NCBI GenBank assembly: GCA_018065885.1
Contig: JAGHSL010000343.1
Span: 1 to 13,168, forward strand
Origin: Candidatus Limimorpha equi
Lineage (GTDB): Bacteria; Bacteroidota; Bacteroidia; Bacteroidales; F082
Length of the DNA: 13,168 bases
Direction: 5' to 3'
Shown here: piece after piece, positions 1 through 5,766 of the stretch
Layout: every line of letters starts with the position of its first letter
Position numbering within the stretch: position 1 is the first letter of the stretch
Program-made: the position numbers and the translations under genes
The notes under the pieces: generated by a model
What the model was told of the DNA's origin: nothing
The model's input: only the letters and a program-made list of their open reading frames with translations
Databases searched by the model: none

Positions 1-781
1 TGTTGTCGTAATTGACACTCACTTTTTCAGTGTACTGAAGTGTTTCGCCATTCGATTCGAAGGCATATTCATCGCCTTTGCCTTTGCTGATGATGGCTTT
101 TGTCGGGTCGGCAATGCGGATGTAGAACACCTTGGTTCCGGCTTGAGCCAAATCGTTTTGAGCTAATGTGAAGTCGATCTTGATGCGCTCGGCTTTCGCA
201 GCCCTGTCGGTCTCGGTTTCGGTTCTGCCGCCTTTGAAACGTACAGCGGTTGCCTTGAAGTTGTAAATCTTCATGGAGGAGGCCATATTCACTTTGCCGG
301 TCAGCTCTTCGGCTTGGCGCGTCAGGTTGTTGTTCTTGCGCACTTCGCCTTGGTATTCTTCGCGGATGCGCTCGTTTTCGGCCACCAGCTCGCGGTTGAC
401 GGTATAAAGTGAATCCATTTGTCTCACATATTTCTGTGAGATGACTTGCAGTGCGCTTACTTTCTTCTTGATGCGGTTGTAATCCCATTGCGAATCAAGA
501 AGTTTCTTGATTTCGACGGCATCGGCTTGGATGATGCTGTCTTTTTCGGCCAGCTCAAGGCTAAGTTCGCCATAGCTGTCTTTCAGTTCGTTGTGGACAC
601 GCATGAGACTGTCGACTTCAGCTTGGAAATCGGCGCGTTGCAATTCCTTTTCAGCTTCCAATGCCGAAAGGTCGCCTTTTAATGTGAACATCCAAATCAA
701 AAGGCCGATGATTGCGGCAACAAGGATTGCGATGACTGAGTAAATCCATGTTGTGTTTTTCTGTTTCTTTTCTTCTGACAT
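1..781 (-). CDS. Membrane-anchored coiled-coil protein of unknown function (C-terminus cut by window edge)
   Basis: The frame opens with ATG at 781 (MSEEKKQKNTTWIY) and stays open to the left edge, giving about 260 residues without a stop, so the C-terminus is missing. Residues about 12-32 form one hydrophobic membrane segment. It is followed by a long, charged, Glu/Lys/Gln-rich stretch (about residues 35-165) that looks like coiled coil, then a more globular C-terminal part that includes FKATAVRFKGGRTETE. From memory it resembles a conserved but uncharacterised Bacteroidota family with one N-terminal helix and a coiled coil; no enzymatic motif is visible. The short N-terminus before the helix suggests N-in topology with the coiled coil in the periplasm. 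It lies 75 bases after the antiterminator gene on the same strand with no terminator between, so co-transcription is likely but its role in polysaccharide export is only inferred. An open frame at 69..488 on the same strand is a shadow of this gene. Confidence 0.8.
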   Translation of the reverse strand, partial: MSEEKKQKNTTWIYSVIAILVAAIIGLLIWMFTLKGDLSALEAEKELQRADFQAEVDSLMRVHNELKDSYGELSLELAEKDSIIQADAVEIKKLLDSQWDYNRIKKKVSALQVISQKYVRQMDSLYTVNRELVAENERIREEYQGEVRKNNNLTRQAEELTGKVNMASSMKIYNFKATAVRFKGGRTETETDRAAKAERIKIDFTLAQNDLAQAGTKVFYIRIADPTKAIISKGKGDEYAFESNGETLQYTEKVSVNYDN

Positions 782-856
782 ATTGCACAAGGTTTAAATT
801 TTCAGAGTTCTTGTTTGTATTTCGTGATTGATAACGTAAATCAAGGTGTTTTTGTT

Positions 857-1381
857 TTATGTTTTTTCAACAATTGGCTCAACTTTTGTCCTCGGAATGC
901 TAACCGGCAGATATTGTCCTACAGCCTCTATGTAGATGACGAGTTTCCTGACATCTTTTGCCGAAACAAGTCGGCCTTCCAACCCCATCATCGGCCCGCT
1001 GATGATGCGCACCATCTGGCCTTCCTGCAAATCGCAGGTTTCCTGCGTCTTCTTGTTCTCGTCATAGTCGCTGATGTATTTCCTGATGGCAATGATTTGG
1101 TTTTCGGGAACGATGACCGGCTGATGCTCAAAGGTGACGAAATGAAGTACACCGTAGACGTTGAGAATGGGAATGTGCTGTTTTGGCGAGGAATGCACAA
1201 AAACATACGACTTGAATAGTGGTTCCTCTACTCTTTTCTTTCTGTCGCTCCATTGCTTGATGGTGGTGACCAAAGGCAGATAGTAGTCAATGCCCATTTC
1301 ATCAAGTCGTTCGGCGACTTTTTTCTCCGACCTCGACTTGACGTAAATGGCATGCCAGTGTTTTTCGTCTTTAGCAAACAT
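857..1381 (-). CDS. UpxY/RfaH-like transcription antiterminator (NusG paralogue)
   Basis: A 174-residue protein starting MFAKDEKHWHAIYVKSRSEK. Residues about 8-108 are an NGN (NusG N-terminal) domain with the usual pattern W-A-Y-V-S-EKKVAERL, then Y-LP and the KKRVEEPLFKSYVFV strand. Residues about 118-150 are a KOW motif (EGQMVRIISGPMMGLEGRL). Size and sequence fit the UpxY family, which in Bacteroides binds RNA polymerase at capsule-operon leaders and allows full-length transcription. I chose ATG 1381 because homology begins at once; the same frame is open further upstream to 1660, but that part is a shadow of the wzc tyrosine tail. Only 4 bases separate it from the wzc stop, which suggests coupled translation. 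Its place after wza and wzc is unusual, because upxY normally comes first in a capsule operon. It could also be called a specialised NusG/LoaP-type protein; the housekeeping NusG is less likely because no secE/rplK neighbours are seen. Confidence 0.88.
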   Translation of the reverse strand: MFAKDEKHWHAIYVKSRSEKKVAERLDEMGIDYYLPLVTTIKQWSDRKKRVEEPLFKSYVFVHSSPKQHIPILNVYGVLHFVTFEHQPVIVPENQIIAIRKYISDYDENKKTQETCDLQEGQMVRIISGPMMGLEGRLVSAKDVRKLVIYIEAVGQYLPVSIPRTKVEPIVEKT

Positions 1382-1385
1382 TATG

Positions 1386-3863
1386 CTATTTGTTTTTCTT
1401 GTTCTTTTTCTTGTCGTCCTCTTCGCCGTAATAGCCGCTGCCGTAGTATCCGTCGTGCTTTCCGTATTTGCCGTAACCATAACTGTAGGCATAACTGTAG
1501 CCGTACTTATAGCTGCCGTAACGGTAGCCGTAGCTGTTTTCCTGCTTGATGCCGTTGAGGACGATGTTGACCTTGATGCCGCGACTTTCAATATCTTTGA
1601 TGATATTGCCGAAAATGTTCTTGTTGGTGACGCCTTGGCGGACGATGTAGAGGTTGACATCGGTGTGGCGCATCAGGAGGAAGGCATCGGTCACGAGGCC
1701 AAGCGGAGGCGTATCGATGATGATATAGTCGTAGATTTCTTTCAGTTTTTCGAAAAGGGTGTTGCACTTTTCCGAAGCAATCAGTTCGGCTGGGTTGGGC
1801 GGAATAGGGCCGCTGGTGATGATGTCGAGATTCGGAATTTTACCTGATGTCTGGACGATGTCTTCTAATTCATCCTTGTTGGAGAGATATGTGCTGAGGC
1901 CGATATTGTTGTTCAGTCCGAATTCCTGGAAGAGTTTCGGCTTGCGTAAGTCGAAGCCTAACAGGACGGTCTTTTTGCCGTAAAGGGCGTAAATGGATGC
2001 AATGTTGATGCTGTTGAAAGTCTTGCCGATGCTTTGCGAATCGCCCGTCACCAGAATGACGCTTTTCTGCTTGCCTTGCGTGATGTACTCCACGTTGGTC
2101 CTGACTGAGCGGAACGATTCGGCAATAGGCGACTTGGGTGAATTGATGACGACCAGCGGGTCTTTGCTGCTGGATTCGATTATTTGTCCGATGATTGGGA
2201 ATTGTGTGAGCTTTTCGACATCTTTGCGGTCGAGAATGGAAACATTGAAGAAATCCTTCAGGAAAAGGTAAAGTGCCGGAATGAGCAATCCTAAAATCAA
2301 GGCAATGAGGTAGTTCATGGCGTTGCGCGGCGCAACTCTCACGGTTCTGTCGATGCGTGCTTCATCGATGATTTCGTTGTCAGGCGTGTTGGAAGCTCTC
2401 AGAATCTGAGCTTCGGCACGGCGTTGCATCAAATAATTATAGGTGTTCTGGTTGAGTTCGAATTTTCTCTGATAGCCTAAGAGCAGACGCTGTTTCTGTG
2501 GCAGGTTGCGTGATTCTATTTCGGCTTTTGCGATGCGCTTGTCGATTTCGGCGATGCTCATTCTGGCATTGGAGACCAAGTTGTTGGCGCTTTCCAGAAG
2601 GGTTTTCTTATAAGTGATGATTTGCTCATCCATCTTGATGATGGTAGGGTGCTGGTCGGTGAGGGTGACGACTTGTGCGGCTTTGGTTTGCGACAAAGTC
2701 ACGAGATCGACGACGAGCTTGTTAAGCAAGGGGTCGCTGATGCCCATGGTGCTTGGGGCGGCTAAGTTTTCAGGGTCGTCGATTTGCATCTGGATGTAGC
2801 TTTGGAGCCTTTGGTAGAGTTTCAGATTGACTTCCAGTTCGGCTTTTTCCTTTTCCAAGGCTTTCAGGTTCAGCAAGACTTGCTGTGCCTGTGCGTCGAG
2901 GTTCATGAGGTCGTTGCTGGTGCGGAAATCCTGCAAGTCGATTTCGGCTGTGCTCAGTGAGTCCTGAATGCCGCTCAGTTCCTTGTCGATGAAGTTGATG
3001 GTGTTTTCCGAGACCTGATTTTTCTTTTCTAACCCTCGTGTGACATATTCGTTCAGCAGCAGGTTGGTGAAATCGACGATTTTCTGGCGGTTGGTGCCCG
3101 ACATTACGATAGATGCGATTGATGACTGCTTGCTGGTGGCGTTGACGCTATATGAACTCATGGATTTGACCAAGGTCGGGTAGTCGTTGATGACAAACAT
3201 CATTTTGCGGGTTGGGTCGGTCTCTTCGTTGTATCTTTCGTTGAGCACAATGCGGATGCGGTTGTAGCCGTTATCGATCCATTCGCCTTGGGTGTATTCG
3301 CCTGTTGTCGTAATTTGGGAAGGCTGGCTGGAAAGTGTCTGGCAAAGAATGAAATCGTAGGTCTTGTGGTATTCCGACTGGGCTTTCAGACTGATTTTCC
3401 CATTGTCGAGGATGGAAACTTCGTAGACTAAGCCGACGGTTTGTGGCACGCTGCGGTCGAATTCGACGGTGAAAGGTGAGGTTTTGTACATTTCAGTAGT
3501 GGCAATTCTGCCTTTTTCGAAATAGCTCACTTCCAAGTCCATTTTCTTCACCACGCGCTCGCAAAGCGAATAGGACCTGAGAATGGCCATTTCGTTTTCA
3601 AGGTTTTGCATGCTGCCGTATGAGACACCCGTCATAATAGATGTCGGGTCAAAACTAGTCTTGTCTTCTTTTACCAAAACAGTGCCCGAAACTTGATAGA
3701 TATTGGTCGTGTACCGGTTGATGACAAATCCGATGGCCAAAGCGATGACAGCACCGATGACAAACAGATACCAATGACTTAAACAGATGTATATCAAGTT
3801 TTTAATATCGATGCTTTGATCATCGTTATTAGAGTTCCTATAAGTGTTTTGTTCGTTTTGCAT
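1386..3863 (-). CDS. wzc: Wzc-type polysaccharide co-polymerase and bacterial tyrosine kinase
   Basis: An 825-residue inner-membrane protein. Transmembrane helix 1 lies at about residues 32-48, followed by a Wzz domain and a long periplasmic coiled-coil region (about 285-350 and 430-490, with a GNVR-like part around 470-510). Helix 2 is at about 517-536. The cytoplasmic BY-kinase domain has the E-x2-R-x2-R oligomerisation motif (E582, R585, R588), Walker A GDSQSIGKTF (607-616, the same form as in E. coli Wzc), Walker A' LLGFDLR (634-640) and Walker B YIIIDTPP (713-720, Asp717). The last 50 residues carry 15 tyrosines in a Gly/Ser/Tyr-rich tail, the expected autophosphorylation cluster, and end with a Lys-rich stretch. 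Its role is control of polysaccharide chain length and export together with Wza; phosphorylation of the tail controls assembly in studied homologues. Its ATG is 5 bases after the wza stop and its stop is 4 bases before the antiterminator start. Length is slightly above the E. coli protein (about 720). Confidence 0.93.
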   Translation of the reverse strand: MQNEQNTYRNSNNDDQSIDIKNLIYICLSHWYLFVIGAVIALAIGFVINRYTTNIYQVSGTVLVKEDKTSFDPTSIMTGVSYGSMQNLENEMAILRSYSLCERVVKKMDLEVSYFEKGRIATTEMYKTSPFTVEFDRSVPQTVGLVYEVSILDNGKISLKAQSEYHKTYDFILCQTLSSQPSQITTTGEYTQGEWIDNGYNRIRIVLNERYNEETDPTRKMMFVINDYPTLVKSMSSYSVNATSKQSSIASIVMSGTNRQKIVDFTNLLLNEYVTRGLEKKNQVSENTINFIDKELSGIQDSLSTAEIDLQDFRTSNDLMNLDAQAQQVLLNLKALEKEKAELEVNLKLYQRLQSYIQMQIDDPENLAAPSTMGISDPLLNKLVVDLVTLSQTKAAQVVTLTDQHPTIIKMDEQIITYKKTLLESANNLVSNARMSIAEIDKRIAKAEIESRNLPQKQRLLLGYQRKFELNQNTYNYLMQRRAEAQILRASNTPDNEIIDEARIDRTVRVAPRNAMNYLIALILGLLIPALYLFLKDFFNVSILDRKDVEKLTQFPIIGQIIESSSKDPLVVINSPKSPIAESFRSVRTNVEYITQGKQKSVILVTGDSQSIGKTFNSINIASIYALYGKKTVLLGFDLRKPKLFQEFGLNNNIGLSTYLSNKDELEDIVQTSGKIPNLDIITSGPIPPNPAELIASEKCNTLFEKLKEIYDYIIIDTPPLGLVTDAFLLMRHTDVNLYIVRQGVTNKNIFGNIIKDIESRGIKVNIVLNGIKQENSYGYRYGSYKYGYSYAYSYGYGKYGKHDGYYGSGYYGEEDDKKKNKKNK

Positions 3864-3868
3864 AAAGC

Positions 3869-4666
3869 TTATTTTTTAAGTAAGGTGAACAAGGTGATGC
3901 CCAATGTCACGACGGAAATGACAGTCGAATATGGGAAGGTGGAAAAGCCCCATTGCTTGATTTTCAGCGGCTCCACATAGATTACATCGTTAGGTTTCAG
4001 ATAATAATAAGGTGAGGAAAGTATGTCGGCTTGCCCTAAGTCGACGGATACGATTTCGGATCCTGTATCGGTTTGGCGGATAATTTTCACTTCGTCGTTT
4101 TTCGCAAACGTGGTGACGTTGCCTGCCATCGACAAGGCCTCAAACAGGTTGATTTGCGATTGGTAGACTTTATACATGCCCGGACGGTTCACTTCGCCCG
4201 TAACGGTCAGGTTGAAGTTGGCCATCTTCACAATCAGCATGGTCTCGTTGATGTATTGGTTGATGGCGGTTTGTAACTTGTTCTTGGCATCTTCGACAGT
4301 CAGGTTCTTCACTTCCACCTGGCCGACCAAAGGCATTTCGATGCAGCCGTTTTCGTCGATGGTATAGCATGAAAGGTAAACGCTGGCATCGTTCGACAGT
4401 GTATTGCTGCGGTAGCCGCTTTCGCCGTTGAACATGACGGCGCTTCTTTCGTCAACCACGTTGATGGCACGGATGTAGAGGTTGTCGCCGGGTTGCAGCT
4501 TGTAGTCGACTGAACGGTCGTTCACGTAGTTCTGCGACAGCGTTTCGGTTTGCATTGCCGGTTCCTTCAGGAAAAGCATTTTCTTCTGAGGAACGCACGA
4601 AGAAAAGACGATGGCCATGATGATGACCAAAAACAAAGTTTTGTGTTTCATTGTGAGGTTTTTCAT
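3869..4666 (-). CDS. wza: Wza-type outer-membrane polysaccharide export lipoprotein
   Basis: A 265-residue protein from ATG 4666 (MKNLTMKHKTLF). A lipoprotein signal peptide ends in the lipobox FSSC with Cys24. After a short linker comes a Poly_export domain (about residues 54-150, beginning YKLQPGDNLYIRA), then an SLBB domain (about 155-235) starting with the typical VTGEVNRPGMYKV. A hydrophobic C-terminal helix follows (about 240-263, TVISVVTLGITLFTLLKK), a feature I associate with Bacteroidota Wza proteins. The family forms the outer-membrane channel for capsule or exopolysaccharide and contacts Wzc. A frame extension begins with TTG at 4675 and would overlap the previous gene; ATG 4666 is preferred because it leaves the same 5-base spacing found downstream and gives a normal signal peptide. 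ATG 4651 (MKHKTLF) is a possible shorter start that also keeps the signal. Co-transcribed with wzc. Confidence 0.92.
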   Translation of the reverse strand: MKNLTMKHKTLFLVIIMAIVFSSCVPQKKMLFLKEPAMQTETLSQNYVNDRSVDYKLQPGDNLYIRAINVVDERSAVMFNGESGYRSNTLSNDASVYLSCYTIDENGCIEMPLVGQVEVKNLTVEDAKNKLQTAINQYINETMLIVKMANFNLTVTGEVNRPGMYKVYQSQINLFEALSMAGNVTTFAKNDEVKIIRQTDTGSEIVSVDLGQADILSSPYYYLKPNDVIYVEPLKIKQWGFSTFPYSTVISVVTLGITLFTLLKK

Positions 4667-4671
4667 AATTG

Positions 4672-5139
4672 TCAATTGTTGTGAAGTTTCAAGTTTCTGA
4701 CACCTTCGAGTGGGGTGATAGGCATTCGGGATTCAATCTGGAATGTGTATTTGCCAGGGTCGATGAGTGTCAGTGCGTTGTTTATGGGCAGGTTGAATGT
4801 GTAGCAGTTGTCTACACATTCCGAATTCCAGTTGCCACTGCTATCTTTCAGCGAAAACTTGTAGGTCTTGCTTCTGTAAGGATTGCCGTAAGCGTCGAAA
4901 ACCGTGAAGACCATGGAGAAATCATTGTACTTGTAGGCATCGGTGAAACTGATGTCCATCGACAAATCGTAAGTGGTTTCACCTTCGATTTCGATGTCGT
5001 TTGTCACGAAATCAAAACGCTCCCAACTGTCGTTCAAGAATGACCTTGAAAGCAGGTCGTTGCTTTCCTTTGCCGGGTTGCTGCAGCTGCAAAGAATGAA
5101 AGCGAAGAAAGCAAATGATAAAAACTTAATGTACTTCAT
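4672..5139 (-). CDS. Putative GldH-like lipoprotein
   Basis: A 155-residue protein from ATG 5139 (MKYIKFLSFAFFAFILCSC). It has a lipoprotein signal with lipobox LCSC (Cys19). The mature part is a single beta-rich domain: SWERFDF, then TYDLSMDISF and YKYNDFSMVFTVFD, and near the end YTFQIESRM and PLEGVRNLKL. This order of segments resembles the GldH family of Bacteroidota (a lipoprotein first described in Flavobacterium gliding), where a WxxxD/F start, a Y-NxxLxxxV strand and a final LEGxxxxxx strand occur. The match is by eye, so the name is tentative. In non-gliding Bacteroidales the GldH role is unclear. It is the first gene of the operon: the stop is 5 bases before the wza ATG and a strong promoter lies just upstream. 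A longer frame from TTG 5160 would begin upstream of the predicted transcription start and is rejected. Confidence 0.6.
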   Translation of the reverse strand: MKYIKFLSFAFFAFILCSCSNPAKESNDLLSRSFLNDSWERFDFVTNDIEIEGETTYDLSMDISFTDAYKYNDFSMVFTVFDAYGNPYRSKTYKFSLKDSSGNWNSECVDNCYTFNLPINNALTLIDPGKYTFQIESRMPITPLEGVRNLKLHNN

Positions 5140-5157
5140 ATACCTATATAAATTTTG

Positions 5158-5188
5158 CAAAAATACGAAATTGCCCTATAAAAGCAAT
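5158..5188 (-). promoter_or_regulatory. Predicted Bacteroidota-type promoter of the export operon
   Basis: On the minus strand, TATTTTTG (5165 down to 5158) matches the Bacteroidota -7 consensus TAnnTTTG exactly. An ATTG at 5188-5185 lies 19 bases upstream, matching three of four bases of the -33 TTTG box at the normal spacing. Transcription would begin near 5151, leaving an untranslated leader of only about 12 bases before ATG 5139. Such a short leader leaves no room for an UpxY-type leader recruitment site unless another promoter lies further upstream. Confidence 0.6.
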
Positions 5189-5621
5189 TAAAAACAATGA
5201 AAATTTGGTAATCCGTGATGAAAGGGGGTGTCTAATTCGGATTCTTGCAAGAAATCAGTGATTGTCGATGAGTTGCGTTTGTTCAGAATCCAATGGAATA
5301 CAGCTTTGTAGAATTGATGCCGAGAAATTCCGCTTAAAAGTAACCGCTCAAAACTAAACATCAATTTAATTTTGAGACGTCTCGTATTCTCGCATTCTCT
5401 TGACCTTGATGCCTCTTGCCCAATATGTAAAAACTGATTTTGTTCACCTGCTTAAATTATTGTAAATCAAAAATGTGTGTTGTGCTTTTGCCGTCGAGTG
5501 TTCCCATGAAACAAGTGCTTTCATGTTGTCACCAAATAAAATTCATCGTGCCAAAATGTCTTTTTTCCGAAAGGAGGACAGTCAGCGAACATTATCCCGC
5601 TGATAGTCAAATCATAAAAAC

Positions 5622-5644
5622 TTATCAACAGCCATTGTTGATAA
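5622..5644. repeat. Perfect 9-bp inverted repeat upstream of nrdJ
   Basis: TTATCAACA (5622-5630) and its exact reverse complement TGTTGATAA (5636-5644) are separated by the five bases gccat. The site is 122 bases before the nrdJ ATG. Each arm differs by one base from the DnaA box TTATCCACA. TTGTTG occurs at 5635-5640 and again 11 bases later at 5646-5651. The element may be an operator for a dimeric regulator or an RNA hairpin in a long leader; the sequence alone does not decide. Confidence 0.5.
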
Positions 5645-5705
5645 CTTGTTGCCCAAAAACAGCTTTTTTTGCTCCCGATATGGTCTTTGTTTGCTAATTT
5701 AGCAA

Positions 5706-5729
5706 CCCGAAACGGGAAGGAAAATCCCG
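5706..5729 (+). promoter_or_regulatory. Possible small alternative hairpins in the nrdJ leader
   Basis: CCCG (5706-5709) can pair with CGGG (5713-5716) across a 3-base loop. The same CGGG plus A (5713-5717) can instead pair with TCCCG (5725-5729) across a 7-base loop, followed by a T-rich run at 5735-5743. The two pairings exclude each other, as in attenuators, but the stems are only 4 and 5 bp, so chance is a serious alternative. The segment ends 37 bases before the nrdJ start. Confidence 0.2.
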
Positions 5730-5766
5730 CTTCATTTTTGTTTGTAAAAATCTAATTTTCAACATA

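Larger units (their letters stand above)
5189..5766. other. Intergenic region between the divergent export operon and nrdJ
   Basis: About 580 bases without a credible gene. An 85-codon frame at 5440..5697 (+) is Cys-rich, of ordinary intergenic composition and matches no family I know, so I do not call it. The stretch contains a 7-bp inverted repeat (CTCAAAA 5347-5353 with TTTTGAG 5370-5376), the 10-base palindrome GAGACGTCTC (5374-5383), the 9-bp palindrome at 5622-5644 and short GC pairings at 5706-5729. No clear -7/-33 pair for nrdJ was found. No cobalamin riboswitch B12-box (GCCACTG) and no NrdR-box pair were seen. Confidence 0.7.

Noticed and set aside
1382..1660. Upstream extension of the antiterminator frame (Ser/Thr-rich N-terminus)
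   Set aside because: It lies wholly inside wzc in another frame, has repeat-derived low complexity, and NGN homology starts at ATG 1381.
1347..1847. Plus-strand open frame giving a Val/Ala-rich, membrane-like protein
   Set aside because: It is the antisense shadow of the tyrosine-rich wzc tail; the repetitive codons create long stop-free frames and the true gene is the Walker-motif protein on the other strand.
4667..4675. TTG start extending wza by three codons
   Set aside because: It overlaps the previous stop codon and adds nothing to the signal peptide; ATG 4666 gives normal spacing.
5440..5697. Possible 85-codon gene upstream of nrdJ
   Set aside because: Cys-rich, intergenic base composition, covers the palindrome, and no recognisable domain.
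5189..5766. Cobalamin riboswitch before the B12-dependent reductase
   Set aside because: I looked for the conserved B12-box and its surrounding stems and did not find them; the palindrome at 5622 does not fit that fold.
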